A DNA stretch of 64,000 nucleotides from Thermanaeromonas toyohensis ToBE (GTDB lineage Bacteria; Bacillota; DSM-521; Neomoorellales; Neomoorellaceae): contig NZ_LT838272.1 in assembly GCF_900176005.1 (NCBI RefSeq), positions 248,001 to 312,000 on the forward strand. The letters are read 5' to 3'. The number at the start of each line of letters is the position of its first letter. Positions within the stretch are counted from its first letter, which is position 1. A program made the translations under genes and the position numbers. The notes under the pieces were generated by a model, which was not told the origin of the DNA, did not search any database, and saw nothing but the letters and a program-made list of their open reading frames with translations. Of this stretch, positions 8,433 to 16,891 are shown piece by piece.

Positions 8433-9017
8433 TTGGTAAGGCAAGAGTTAGTGGATACCTTTTGCCGGCAGGCGGAAGCTATGGGTGCTACTACCTTAAG
8501 GGTAGCGGATACCCAGGAAATGATAAAGCAAATTTTAGAGTTTTTACAACCCCGGGGTAAAAGGGTGGCTATCGCTATCTCGCCCTTTCTAGAAGAGATA
8601 AACCTGGGAGCTATCCTAAAAGAGGCCGGTTTTGAGGTGGAGACTGGGGGGCAAGGCTTTGCCAGAGAAGCAGATACTGGGATGGTGGAATTCGACTTAG
8701 GAATAGCCGAGACAGGAACCCTAGTCCATGATGCTACTGATCTCTGTAAACGGTTAGCCTCCATGCTCCCACTCAATTGTATAGCAGTGCTTTCGGCTAA
8801 GCGAATTGTTCCCGATATGGCCCAAGCCTTGGATTTTTACTTGGAACATGGGCCGTGGCCTGGTTACTTAGCTTTCGTGACAGGGCCCAGCCGTACTGCC
8901 GATATTGAACGGAGCCTGACCATCGGTGTTCACGGGCCGGAAAATCTTTTAATAGTGATACTGGAAGGTAAAGCTTCTAAGGAAGGTGGGGGGAACAATG
9001 CCGGAGGCTCCGTTTAA
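8433..9017 (+). CDS. lutC: LutC/YkgG-type lactate-utilisation protein (LUD domain)
   Basis: 194 aa, a single LUD domain. Landmarks are MVEFDLGIAETGTLVHDAT and the C-terminal GPSRTADIERSLTIGVHGP, standard in LutC/YkgG. TTG start behind a purine-rich AAAGGGGGGCGGG. In Bacillus the LutABC complex oxidises L-lactate to pyruvate in the cytoplasm, LutC being a small accessory subunit. The gene overlaps the start of the fused lutB-lutA gene by 20 bp, indicating translational coupling. It is the first gene after a strong promoter. Assignment to lactate (rather than another hydroxyacid) rests on the family and the neighbours. Confidence 0.9.
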   Translation: MVRQELVDTFCRQAEAMGATTLRVADTQEMIKQILEFLQPRGKRVAIAISPFLEEINLGAILKEAGFEVETGGQGFAREADTGMVEFDLGIAETGTLVHDATDLCKRLASMLPLNCIAVLSAKRIVPDMAQALDFYLEHGPWPGYLAFVTGPSRTADIERSLTIGVHGPENLLIVILEGKASKEGGGNNAGGSV

Positions 9018-11154
9018 AGTAAGAGTCAAGCAGGCTCTTCTTAACCCTAGTTTAAGGGGTGCCCTGGAACGCTTTGCAGAAGCTTATGTGTTAGCACGCG
9101 AGCAGGTGTTTGCTGGTCGGGACTTTGAGGGGTTAAGGTCGAAGATAGCCACCCTCAAATCCACAGCAGCCCTTCATTTAGAGGAGCTAGGAGAGGAATT
9201 CGCCCGGCAGGTTACCTCCCGTGGCGGTAAGGTATTTTTCGCTAAGGATGCGGCTTCGGCGCGAGAATATATATTGAAGGTGGTTAAGGAGCACGGAATT
9301 ACTCAGGTAGTGAAATCTAAATCCTTTGCTACAGAAGAGATACAATTAAACGAGTACTTAGCCCGCCATGGTATCGTTTGCTATGAAACGGATCTAGCTG
9401 AGTGGATCCTTCAACTCATGCCAGGCGAACGCCCGTCCCACATGGTAATGCCGGCTATCCATTTGCCTAAGGAAGAAGTAGCCCGGGTTTTTAGCCGTCA
9501 CTTAGGTCGACCGGTGGAACCAGATATTAAAACTATGGTGCGCATTGCCCGGGAGGAACTCCGGGATAAATTTTTGACAGCTGGGTTGGGCATAAGCGGT
9601 GCCAACATAGCGGTAGCGGAAACAGGTACCCTTATTCTTCTGACCAATGAAGGAAACGCTCGCCTGGCTACCACTCTCCCTCCTGTACACATTGCAGTAG
9701 TAGGTTATGAAAAACTTGTGCCGCGGATGAAGGATGTAATTCCTATTCTGGAGGCCCTACCTAGAAGCGGCACCGCGCAACCCATAACGAGTTATGTTAC
9801 CATGATCACTGGACCGGTACCAGTCGAAGGCTCTGGAGAGGGTGCCCTTAAAGAGTTACATGTGGTTTTGTTAGACAATGGCCGGCTTAAGATGGCTAGG
9901 GACCCCGTCTTCCGGGAAGCCCTCCAGTGTATACGGTGTGCGGCCTGTACCAATGTTTGTCCTGTGTTTCAGCTCGTGAGCGGCCAGGTATATGGTTTTG
10001 TTTATTCCGGTGGTATAGGAAGCATCTTAACAGCTTTTTTCCATTCCCTTGCCCAAGCAGCGGAACCCCAAAGTCTTTGTATCGGTTGCAGGCGGTGTAC
10101 TGAGGTATGCCCGGCCAAAATTAACATCCCTGATTTAGTGTTGGAGCTACGGAAAAGGATAGCAAGGGAACAGGGCTTACCTTTTTCTTACCGCCTGGCC
10201 TTGCGTGGTGTTGTAGCCAGGCCTAAACTCATGCGGGGTTTCCTCACTTTAGGGAAAGAGCTACAGCGGCCGATCACTGGTGGTCACCCTTACATTCGAA
10301 ACTTACCCAGACCTTTTAAGGTTTGGACCGAAGGAAGGAGCCTACCAGCCCTAAACCTTCGTCCCTTGCGTGAGCGTATAAAGGATTTAGAACAGCCCCC
10401 TATACATCCGCATTTTAGAGCAGCCTTTTATGCTGGCTGTGTTATCGACTTTATCTATCCTGAGATCGGGGAAGCGGTCTTTAAAGTATTGCAGGGGGCA
10501 GGAGTTGAGGTAAGCTTTCCTGTAGACCAGGCCTGCTGTGGAATTCCCGCTATCTATGCCGGGGACGTGGAGACAGCTTTAAGACTTGCCCGCTGGAATA
10601 TTGCTGCCTTAGAGGAAGCTTCTGCAGACGTAGTGATCACAGCCTGTCCCACCTGTGCTGTGGCTTTGAAATATAAATTTCCTCATCTTCTTTCTGCTGA
10701 TCCGGGCTGGTATGAACGGGCTTTGGCCCTAGCGGCGAGGGTTAAGGACTTTAACGAAGTCGTGCAAGAGATGGAAATAGCTTTCCCTTTGTCCTCTCAA
10801 GGGAAAAAGGTAAAGGTTACTTATCACGATTCCTGCCATTATAAGCGCCATCTGGGATTAGCTCAGGTAGCCCGGGAGGTTTTAAGACGTCACCAAGGAC
10901 TAGAACTGGTAGAGATGGAGGAGAGCGATCGCTGTTGCGGATTCGGGGGTTCGTATACCCTTAAATATCCAGAAATAAGCCATGCTTTGCTAGAACGCAA
11001 GCTTCAACGGATTTTAGAAAGCGGGGCTAGCATAGTGGTTGCTGATTGCCCAGGTTGTCTAGTACAGCTCCGTGGAGGCCTGGATAAGGCTTCTAGGCCT
11101 ATCCAAGCCAAACATACAGCCGAAATTTTAGTAGCTGGGCAGGATCTATGGTGA
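8998..11154 (+). CDS. LutB-LutA fusion: LUD/dicluster ferredoxin/CCG-domain lactate-oxidising iron-sulfur protein
   Basis: 718 aa. Domains in order: LUD domain (about 60-300, with VAETGTLILLTNEGNARL); two [4Fe-4S] motifs CIRCAACTNVCPVF (about 311) and CIGCRRCTEVCP (about 361); then two cysteine-rich CCG domains (AGCV...QACCGIP near 480-515 and HDSCHYKRH...DRCCGFGGSY near 610-645, closing CPGC). In Bacillus LutB and LutA are separate; here the LutA part is joined to the C-terminus of LutB. ATG 8998 follows AAGGTGGGGGG and lies inside the end of lutC. Likely lactate dehydrogenase delivering electrons to quinone, flavodoxin or ferredoxin; acceptor unknown. Confidence 0.9.
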   Translation: MPEAPFKVRVKQALLNPSLRGALERFAEAYVLAREQVFAGRDFEGLRSKIATLKSTAALHLEELGEEFARQVTSRGGKVFFAKDAASAREYILKVVKEHGITQVVKSKSFATEEIQLNEYLARHGIVCYETDLAEWILQLMPGERPSHMVMPAIHLPKEEVARVFSRHLGRPVEPDIKTMVRIAREELRDKFLTAGLGISGANIAVAETGTLILLTNEGNARLATTLPPVHIAVVGYEKLVPRMKDVIPILEALPRSGTAQPITSYVTMITGPVPVEGSGEGALKELHVVLLDNGRLKMARDPVFREALQCIRCAACTNVCPVFQLVSGQVYGFVYSGGIGSILTAFFHSLAQAAEPQSLCIGCRRCTEVCPAKINIPDLVLELRKRIAREQGLPFSYRLALRGVVARPKLMRGFLTLGKELQRPITGGHPYIRNLPRPFKVWTEGRSLPALNLRPLRERIKDLEQPPIHPHFRAAFYAGCVIDFIYPEIGEAVFKVLQGAGVEVSFPVDQACCGIPAIYAGDVETALRLARWNIAALEEASADVVITACPTCAVALKYKFPHLLSADPGWYERALALAARVKDFNEVVQEMEIAFPLSSQGKKVKVTYHDSCHYKRHLGLAQVAREVLRRHQGLELVEMEESDRCCGFGGSYTLKYPEISHALLERKLQRILESGASIVVADCPGCLVQLRGGLDKASRPIQAKHTAEILVAGQDLW

Positions 11155-11204
11155 AAAAGCGCGAATACATGATTAAGAAGCCGGGGCCAGGGGGTGAGGC
11201 GAGC

Positions 11205-11906
11205 TTGAAGCTTAGACCTATTAGGACCCGGAAGATCTATGAAGAGATAGTAAATCAAATTAAGGAACTTATCGGAGAGGGGAATTTAAAACCGGGCGAC
11301 CGATTGCCTTCAGAACGTGAATTGGCTGAACGTCTACATGTGAGCCGGGCGTCGGTACGTGAGGCTTTAAGCGCCCTGGCCGCTATGGGAGTCATCACCA
11401 TCCGGCCAGGGGAAGGGACTTTCGTCCAGGCGGTAAAAAATGGGGCCATAGTAGAACCTTTAGCTATAGCCCTCCTTCTGGACCGGCAAGCCACGCTGGA
11501 TTTGTTGGAAGCCAGGGAGATCTTGGAAACTGAGACGGCAGCTTTAGCTGCACGGCGAGCCTGCCCGGAAGAAATAGAGAGGCTAGAGGAGCTCATAAAA
11601 GAGATGGAGACTGAGCTAGAAGAGGGGCGCCTGGGAGAAGAGACGGATGTACGTTTTCATCTTGCCATAGCAGAAGCAGCCCGCAACAATGTTTTGTGCC
11701 GCTTGATGTATACTGTTTCCGACACCATACGCCAGGTATTGCGGAGTAGCCGCCAGCGGCTTTACCAGACTCCTGGAAATGCAGAAAAATTATACACCCA
11801 GCATAAAGCTATTTATCAAGCCATAGCCTCGCGCGATGTGAGGGGAGCCCGCCGCGCTATGGCCGAGCATCTTAAATTTGTGGCCCGGGAGCTTAAAAAG
11901 GAGTAA
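11205..11906 (+). CDS. GntR-family (FadR subfamily) transcriptional regulator
   Basis: About 233 aa. Winged helix-turn-helix at about 10-75 (GDRLPSERELAERLHVSRAS, REALSALAAMGVI) and an all-helical FCD ligand domain at about 90-230 with the metal-type residues E-R-D-H spread along LLDLLEAREILE, DVRFHLAIAEAARN and HKAIYQAI. TTG 11205 is preferred because GGGGGTGAGG is just upstream and MKLRPIRTRKIYEEI is a normal N-terminus; ATG 11148 would overlap the preceding gene by 7 bp. By position it probably senses lactate or a related hydroxyacid and represses the lut promoter. The operator at 8403 is the candidate target. Confidence 0.88.
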   Translation: MKLRPIRTRKIYEEIVNQIKELIGEGNLKPGDRLPSERELAERLHVSRASVREALSALAAMGVITIRPGEGTFVQAVKNGAIVEPLAIALLLDRQATLDLLEAREILETETAALAARRACPEEIERLEELIKEMETELEEGRLGEETDVRFHLAIAEAARNNVLCRLMYTVSDTIRQVLRSSRQRLYQTPGNAEKLYTQHKAIYQAIASRDVRGARRAMAEHLKFVARELKKE

Positions 11907-11913
11907 ATTTAAG

Positions 11914-12801
11914 ATGGGAGACCTAATCCATATAGATCTTTTTGGGGATAGCCTTTTCTGGGAAAGGATGTGGCAAGAGGCTAGGGCGAAGAGCCTCTAT
12001 GGTCGACGGCGTCCCGGTAGAGACCGGGAGGAATACTGGAACCGCCGGGCAGCAAGCTTTGCTAGCCATTCCCAAAGTAGGGAAGCCCAGCAGCGCGTAG
12101 CTAATGTTCTGCATTTTTTAGGACATCACGATGGCCTAGATCGAGAGGCAGAAGTGCTAGATATAGGATGCGGCCCTGGGGCCTATGCCTTGGTCTTGGC
12201 TCGTAGGGTAAAACGGGTGGTGGCCCTGGATCCTTCCCCGGAAATGCTTTCTATTCTAAAGAGCCGGATGCAAGCGGAAGGCTTAAGCAACATTGAGCCC
12301 GTCCAGCTTACCTGGGAGGAAGTAGATTTAGATCGCTTGGGTTGGCGGAGGCGTTTCCAGGTAGTCCTGGCCCTTATGAGCCCAGGGGTCCATGACCCAG
12401 CTACTTTAAGGAAAATGATAGAGGCTTGCCATGGGGTATGCCTTCTGGGGGGGCACGTCCGGCAAGAGGAAGAGGCTCGCCGGGTCCTTTGGCATAAGCT
12501 TATAGGGGGTGAGATGCCTCCTGTTCCTCCAGAGGTCTTCTATATTTTTCATCTTCTTTATTCTTGGGGTTATCTTCCTTCCTTGCAGTTGGAACGACGG
12601 CCTATCTTAAGGGAAATAGAGGTAGAAGAGGCTATACAAGAGCTAGAGAATTTCTTTTACCCATATATAGAGCTTAACCATACTTCCCGTAAAGTTATTG
12701 TAGATTATGTACTTTCCCATGCTGTTGAAGGTAGGTATATTCAAAAGAGAGAATTTATAGCAGCCTACCTATGTTGGAACGTTAATGAGGTAAGGGAATA
12801 A
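11914..12801 (+). CDS. Class I SAM-dependent methyltransferase
   Basis: 295 aa. SAM motif I is VLDIGCGPGAYAL (about 80-92) followed by VVALDPSPEML (motif II with acidic Asp). The N-terminal 60 residues contain the YWNRRAASFA start often seen in small-molecule methyltransferases. ATG 11914 follows AAAAAGGAG; it starts 7 bp after the regulator's stop, so it is cotranscribed with the lut genes. Substrate unknown. The last 60 residues are an extra mostly helical tail. No direct link to lactate oxidation can be seen. Confidence 0.8.
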   Translation: MGDLIHIDLFGDSLFWERMWQEARAKSLYGRRRPGRDREEYWNRRAASFASHSQSREAQQRVANVLHFLGHHDGLDREAEVLDIGCGPGAYALVLARRVKRVVALDPSPEMLSILKSRMQAEGLSNIEPVQLTWEEVDLDRLGWRRRFQVVLALMSPGVHDPATLRKMIEACHGVCLLGGHVRQEEEARRVLWHKLIGGEMPPVPPEVFYIFHLLYSWGYLPSLQLERRPILREIEVEEAIQELENFFYPYIELNHTSRKVIVDYVLSHAVEGRYIQKREFIAAYLCWNVNEVRE

Positions 12802-12871
12802 AAATAAGGGAGTAAATAATAAGAGCGTCAAAGCAAGGAAAGGCTTTTAAGCGAGGAGGTTTGTAATTCAA

Positions 12872-13261
12872 ATGAGCGAGAAAAAGGTTATTAGCACCTC
12901 CCAGGCCCCGAAAGCCATAGGCCCTTACTCCCAGGCCATCCGGGTGGGTAATTTTATTTTTACTTCTGGACAGATACCCCTCGATCCGGCTACAGGAGAG
13001 ATTGTGCCTGGCGGTGCTAAAGAACAAACACGGCAGGTCTTAGAAAATTTAAAGGCTATACTTGCTGCGGCTGGAGCTACCTTACAGGATGTAGTTAAAA
13101 CTACCCTTTACATTAAGGATATGGCCGATTTTAAGGCTATTAATGAAGTGTACGCCCAGTACTTTCCCGAAAATCCTCCAGCCCGGTCGTGCATAGAAGC
13201 CGCCCGGCTACCGCGGGATGTGTTAGTAGAAATTGAAGCAGTAGCGGTAGTAGGCGAATAA
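12872..13261 (+). CDS. ridA: RidA family enamine/imine deaminase
   Basis: Hydrolyses reactive 2-aminoacrylate/imine intermediates released by PLP enzymes. 129 aa, full length. Conserved features: [11 protein letters not shown] (with the usual IGPYSQA), [10 protein letters not shown], and [23 protein letters not shown] carrying the substrate-binding Arg and Glu. ATG behind GCGAGGAGG. Lies between the methyltransferase and the hydroxyacid dehydrogenase, all on one strand; housekeeping role likely. Confidence 0.95.
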   Translation: MSEKKVISTSQAPKAIGPYSQAIRVGNFIFTSGQIPLDPATGEIVPGGAKEQTRQVLENLKAILAAAGATLQDVVKTTLYIKDMADFKAINEVYAQYFPENPPARSCIEAARLPRDVLVEIEAVAVVGE

Positions 13262-13406
13262 GAGGGCCCCTTGGGATATCATTTCCCCAGCCAATAGAAG
13301 GGCTCCGGCGCTAAAGATAACCCCACCTCCTGCCCATTTCACTCTGCAGCCTTTCTCTTGCCAGACCCTTTCTCCAGCCCCGGCAGAGACAAAGGGGTGA
13401 AGGTAA

Positions 13407-14429
13407 ATGGACCTACAGGAGGTACGTGAAAAAGCGCGAGAGGTTCTTAAAGGTATCTGCAGGGTATGTGTCGTATGTGATGGCCGGAATTGCCCCACCG
13501 GGGTACCGGGAATAGGAGGTGCAGGTACTGGCGAAGGTTTCCGTCGGAATATAGCTTCCTTGGCCAGATGGAAATTAAACTTACGGGTTTTACACCCCAG
13601 GAAAATTCAGGATACCACCTTTGAGCTTTTTGGCCATAAACTATCTTTTCCTATATTAGGAGGAGCCATAGCAGGAGCTAAAGTAAATTTTGGTGGACGG
13701 CTAGATGAAAGGGAAATAGCTCGAGCCCTGGTTTTAGGAGCCAAGGCTGCGGGAACGGTGGCGTTAACAGGCGATGGTCCGGATCCAGAAGTTTTTGCTG
13801 CTGGTTTGGCTGCCATTAGGGAAGCCGACGGCTGGGGTATCCCAGTTATCAAGCCCAGGTCTAATAAGGAAATTATAAAACGCATTCGAGAGGCGGAAAA
13901 GACAGGTGCTCTAGCCGTGGCTATTGATGTGGATGCGGCAGGTCTGTTCAATATGACGAGGGTTGGCCAGGTGGTGGAACCCAAAACAGCGGAAGATATT
14001 ATAGAGATTGCTCGTTCCACTTCTCTACCCCTAATTTTAAAAGGTATCATGACTGTGGCCGATGCCAAGGTGGCTTTGGCTAGTGGCGCGGTAGGTATAG
14101 TGGTATCCAATCATGGAGGCCGGGCTTTAGATCATACCCTGGGGACAGCGGATGTATTACCGGGTATAGCTGCCGCTGTCAAGGGGAGGCTCATGGTTTT
14201 GGTTGATGGGGGCATTCGTTCAGGGGTAGATGTGCTTAAAATGCTCGCTTTAGGGGCGGACGCAGTGCTGGTAGGGCGACCTTTATTTATTGCTGCCTGT
14301 GGAGGAGGACCTCAAGGAGTTAAGATGCAGTTGGAAGCCTTAGCTCAAGAGTTAACGGTAGCTATGCGCCTTACAGGGTGTGGAGCATTGCAAGATATTT
14401 CTTCTGAAGTTATATGTAATGTTATGTAA
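13407..14429 (+). CDS. FMN-dependent alpha-hydroxy-acid dehydrogenase with N-terminal Cys cluster
   Basis: 340 aa of the glycolate oxidase/lactate dehydrogenase fold. FMN and catalytic landmarks: a Lys in LILKGIM, SNHGGRALD with the catalytic His and Arg (about 233-238), and VDGGIRSGVDVLKMLALGAD plus VLVGRP for phosphate binding. The N-terminus has cysteines at 18, 21, 24 and 29 (CRVCVVCDGRNC), typical of clostridial members and suggestive of a metal or Fe-S site. It probably oxidises L-lactate or another 2-hydroxyacid to the 2-oxoacid, complementing the lut genes nearby. ATG start behind AAAGGGGTGAAGG. Substrate not provable from sequence; type 2 isopentenyl isomerases share the fold but lack this HGGR pattern. 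Confidence 0.85.
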   Translation: MDLQEVREKAREVLKGICRVCVVCDGRNCPTGVPGIGGAGTGEGFRRNIASLARWKLNLRVLHPRKIQDTTFELFGHKLSFPILGGAIAGAKVNFGGRLDEREIARALVLGAKAAGTVALTGDGPDPEVFAAGLAAIREADGWGIPVIKPRSNKEIIKRIREAEKTGALAVAIDVDAAGLFNMTRVGQVVEPKTAEDIIEIARSTSLPLILKGIMTVADAKVALASGAVGIVVSNHGGRALDHTLGTADVLPGIAAAVKGRLMVLVDGGIRSGVDVLKMLALGADAVLVGRPLFIAACGGGPQGVKMQLEALAQELTVAMRLTGCGALQDISSEVICNVM

Positions 14430-14627
14430 GAACTTGTAGGGCTTTATTATTTGAAAAACCTAAGAGAAGCTCTTTTTGCGTCCTGGTAAAATAGTACTTG
14501 TGGAGACCAACTTATTACGTGTGGAGGAGAAGCGGAGGGAAAGCGTAGAAGCTCCTTAGAGGCCTGATTAAATGTAGTTTAACTAGGGCTCGAACTTAAA
14601 AAAACAAAAAATGGAAAGTCTAGAGCC

Positions 14628-14636
14628 TCCGGACTC
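14628..14636. repeat. Left target-site duplication of the ISL3 element
   Basis: TCCGGACTC, repeated at 16030-16038 on the other side of the element. It is preceded by TAGAGCC, which resembles the element's right end, so the original target already looked like an IS end or was a preferred palindromic site. Confidence 0.8.
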
Positions 14637-16029
14637 GGCTCTATGTCAATAGTTGTGGGATCAGATTTTGGGGGCAACATCCTAGGAAGATTTTTTTGAT
14701 GAAATGAATGCGATTTCTGAAGCCGAAACTTAAGCGTTTAAGCATTTTGCTTAAGGTATTTTTACCTTCTATATAGCCATTAGTGTACCGGCGACCTTGC
14801 TGGGTATATCTTACCAGGTTTAATATTTCTGACCTCCAAGACTTGATAGTACGGGCCCATATCCGTCCCTCTGCATTTTCAGCGCATTCTGCATTTATAA
14901 ACCAACGGCTCAAAGCAGCTTTTGCCTCTTCTACCCGGTCCATCCTTAGAATTTGCCTTAAGTCTTCCTTTAGCTGGTATAATTCATAGAGGGACGGGTA
15001 TTTATCTTTAATTTTTTCTAATGCCTCTTGCTGTCTGGGAGTAAGTCTCTCTTTAGCTTTAATCAGAGGAAACCGGGGTATCTTCTCTTTGCTCGCTTCT
15101 TGCTCTATCCTTCTTGCCTCATCTAAACGACGGTTAGCATCCTGGATCACATGAAAAGGGTCTACTATTATCTTGGCTGAAGGAAATATTGCTTTGATTA
15201 ACTTACGCCAAGAGTCTTTCATGTCAATTACTACCGCCTCTACTTTGACCCCAGCTTTCTTGAGCTCTTCTAGGTAAGCCTTTATAGTTGCCGTTCTCAC
15301 ATCCTCTAAAATAGTCAAAGGCCTCTTGTCCGGTTCCAACCTCCCTACCATGCATACAAAATCGTTCCCAGTAAAGGATAGCTCATCTAAGGTTAACACT
15401 ATAGGTTCTTGAGTATCATCAAAAGGAAGATTAGGCTGGACATACTTGTCCACTAATCTTATAACCCTAGTGGGGGTAAGGTTTAACATTTGAGCCGCAT
15501 AAGTAAAGCTCATCCTCTGGGCATAATAAACTACTGTCTGCACCCCTAATTTTGTAAATCTGGCCCAGGGGCTGGTACCCGGAGGACGAAGGGTATAAGT
15601 CTTGCCACAACGGTAACACTTATACCGTACGGGAACCCACAATAGAATGACCCATCTACTGTATAAGAAGGCATGGCGAATTCTTCTTTCTTTCGGCTTC
15701 TGGTTCTCCTTTAAGAAGCCATGCCTGTGTAATTTGCCTTCGTTGCATACAGGGCATACCTCTGGAGGGTCTACGGTTACCTTTAACACAATATCTCCTG
15801 GGTCTTGGGGTTCTTCTAAAATGGGCTGTAGTATTTTCTCAAAATTCTCTTGCTCTTCGAGGGTGAACGTGCTAATCTTGTGCATGGGGGCACTCCTCTC
15901 TTGAAAGGGTTTTGGATTGCTAATATTCATTTGGATGTCGCCCCCGTCCTTTTCCTCCTACAACCAAAATCTACCTTCCCACTCGCTTAATTCCATCTAC
16001 CCCTATCCCACACTTTTTATTATAGAGCC
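14637..16029. mobile_element. ISL3-family insertion sequence, complete
   Basis: About 1.39 kb. The ends match as inverted repeats: left GGCTCTAT-N10-GTGGGAT, right (complement) GGCTCTAT-N10-GTGGGAT with identical spacing. Both flanks carry the direct repeat TCCGGACTC (14628-14636 and 16030-16038), read as an 8-9 bp target duplication; ISL3 elements usually make 8 bp. It encodes one intact transposase on the minus strand. Intact frame, repeats and duplication suggest a recent, possibly still mobile copy. Confidence 0.9.
14641..15885 (-). CDS. ISL3-family transposase
   Basis: 414 aa from ATG 15885 (AGAGGAGTG six bases upstream); an upstream ATG at 15930 would add 15 residues. Order: N-terminal zinc ribbon (CPVCNEGKLHRHG ... 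YKCYRCGKTY), helix-turn-helix (MSFTYAAQMLNLTPTRVIRL), and a DDE nuclease domain with Asp in VLTLDELSF, Asp in IVDPFHVIQDAN and Glu in NGYIEGKN. The stop codon lies inside the left terminal repeat. Catalyses excision and insertion of the surrounding element. A short odd insert, INAECAENAEG, sits in the variable region before the last helix. Confidence 0.93.
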   Translation of the reverse strand: MHKISTFTLEEQENFEKILQPILEEPQDPGDIVLKVTVDPPEVCPVCNEGKLHRHGFLKENQKPKERRIRHAFLYSRWVILLWVPVRYKCYRCGKTYTLRPPGTSPWARFTKLGVQTVVYYAQRMSFTYAAQMLNLTPTRVIRLVDKYVQPNLPFDDTQEPIVLTLDELSFTGNDFVCMVGRLEPDKRPLTILEDVRTATIKAYLEELKKAGVKVEAVVIDMKDSWRKLIKAIFPSAKIIVDPFHVIQDANRRLDEARRIEQEASKEKIPRFPLIKAKERLTPRQQEALEKIKDKYPSLYELYQLKEDLRQILRMDRVEEAKAALSRWFINAECAENAEGRIWARTIKSWRSEILNLVRYTQQGRRYTNGYIEGKNTLSKMLKRLSFGFRNRIHFIKKIFLGCCPQNLIPQLLT

Positions 16030-16038
16030 TCCGGACTC
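16030..16038. repeat. Right target-site duplication of the ISL3 element
   Basis: TCCGGACTC, immediately followed by the TTGACA box of the tRNA-Gly promoter. Confidence 0.8.
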
Positions 16039-16067
16039 TTGACAAAGGCTTATTGAACTACTAAAAT
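16039..16067 (+). promoter_or_regulatory. Promoter of tRNA-Gly
   Basis: TTGACA, 17-bp spacer, TAAAAT, ending 13 bp before the tRNA. The -35 box abuts the IS target duplication, so upstream (UP-element) sequence has been replaced by IS DNA while the core promoter is intact. Confidence 0.75.
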
Positions 16068-16080
16068 AGAAAATGCACGG

Positions 16081-16155
16081 GCGGAAGTAGCTCAGGGGTA
16101 GAGCATCGGCTTCCCAAGCCGAGGGTCGCGGGTTCGAATCCCGTTTTCCGCTCCA
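16081..16155 (+). tRNA. tRNA-Gly (anticodon CCC)
   Basis: 75 nt including an encoded CCA. Acceptor GCGGAAG / TTTCCGC (one G-U), D-arm with AGCTCAGGGGTAGAGC, anticodon stem TCGGC / GCCGA around loop TTCCCAA giving CCC, T-arm GCGGGTTCGAATCCCGT, discriminator U as in bacterial tRNA-Gly. Reads GGG codons. A proper promoter lies in front and a terminator 30 bp behind. Confidence 0.97.
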
Positions 16156-16184
16156 GCCTTGAAAAAACTAGCCTCCAACGGGCT

Positions 16185-16231
16185 AACCCTCCCAAAAAAG
16201 TCCGTAGTTCTGGGGAGGGTTTTATTATTAT
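16185..16231 (+). terminator. Rho-independent terminator after tRNA-Gly
   Basis: Perfect stem AACCCTCCC / GGGAGGGTT (16185-16193, 16213-16221), 19-nt loop, then TTATTATTA. Confidence 0.8.
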
Positions 16232-16334
16232 AAAAACGCCTTTTATTTTGCCCTGTAAGCCCACGAAAAAGGCCGGGGGAATCTGTACTCCCGGCCATTT
16301 TGCACCGCTTGCAGGGCCTTGCAGAAGGCGGTTT

Positions 16335-16592
16335 TTACTGGCTATCCTGTGGAGCATGTATGTTACCGAAGGGCCTGACGGGCACCTGAATAAACTTCTC
16401 CCCTGGGACAGCAGCCGCCCGCACAATTCTGTCCATCTTTAAAGCCACTTCGCTGTCAAAATATCTCTCTCCACATTGCTGGCACACATGAGCGGGTACG
16501 CCCTCGATAATTACCAGACGGCCTTTCCACCACCTCTCTACGTTAACCTTCTCCAGAACTGTTAGTCCGCCACAGGCTAAACATTCGCTCAC
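16335..16592 (-). CDS. YgiT-type zinc-finger protein (MqsA-like antitoxin N-domain)
   Basis: 85 aa. Two CxxC pairs (C4/C7 in CLACGG and C37/C40 in CQQCGERY) form the zinc site of the YgiT/MqsA N-domain; the middle [13 protein letters not shown] is the family signature. The middle stretch [12 protein letters not shown] fits, but the end ([16 protein letters not shown]) looks non-native and may be a truncated or shifted C-terminus. GTG start overlaps the stop of the decayed DUF4258 gene upstream (GTGA), with GAGGAGG before it. In intact loci the DUF4258 toxin and this protein form a two-gene unit; here the partner is broken, so this is an orphan. Confidence 0.75.
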   Translation of the reverse strand: MSECLACGGLTVLEKVNVERWWKGRLVIIEGVPAHVCQQCGERYFDSEVALKMDRIVRAAAVPGEKFIQVPVRPFGNIHAPQDSQ

Positions 16593-16780
16593 TGCATTCG
16601 CCTCCTCGTCCTTTCATCAATCCATTTGGGCTCTTCGGGATAGTACGGTCAAAACCGCATACCACATGCAGAGGTTTTCCATCCGGTGTCCTGCCCAGCA
16701 CCAGGCAGCTCGCCCCGCGCGGATCTTCCGGGTATTCCTCAATGACCTCAAAACCGTTATTATAAGCAGCGTACCCGAAG
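16589..16780 (-). pseudogene. Decayed DUF4258-type toxin gene
   Basis: Below normal ORF length and broken. One frame encodes [20 protein letters not shown] followed by [16 protein letters not shown], the core of DUF4258 (RelE/HigB-like toxin fold). After an apparent small deletion the reading shifts to [18 protein letters not shown]-stop, the normal DUF4258 ending. The N-terminal part with the start is gone; just upstream a different frame gives [16 protein letters not shown], itself DUF4258-like, so the region looks rearranged. Stop overlaps the GTG of the YgiT-type gene, the classical operon layout. Confidence 0.65.
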
Positions 16781-16891
16781 GGTCAAAAGCGTAAACTGCA
16801 TGATTACGTGGAATTTCATGTTGCGCTCCTCTTCGTTAGCTGTTAAAATCGCTGTGGGTTTAAGGCCACAAGCCCTGCGAGCCACGCCCGC

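Noticed and set aside
13223-13498. Minus-strand frame with a membrane-like stretch between ridA and the FMN dehydrogenase
   Set aside because: Spans the ends of two certain genes and has no ribosome site; hydrophobicity seems accidental.
16061-16426. Minus-strand frame with the peptide KTGFEPATLGLGSRCSTPELL
   Set aside because: It is the antisense of tRNA-Gly; this peptide is a well-known false gene across tRNA loci. The overlapping frame at 16092-16298 is rejected for the same reason.
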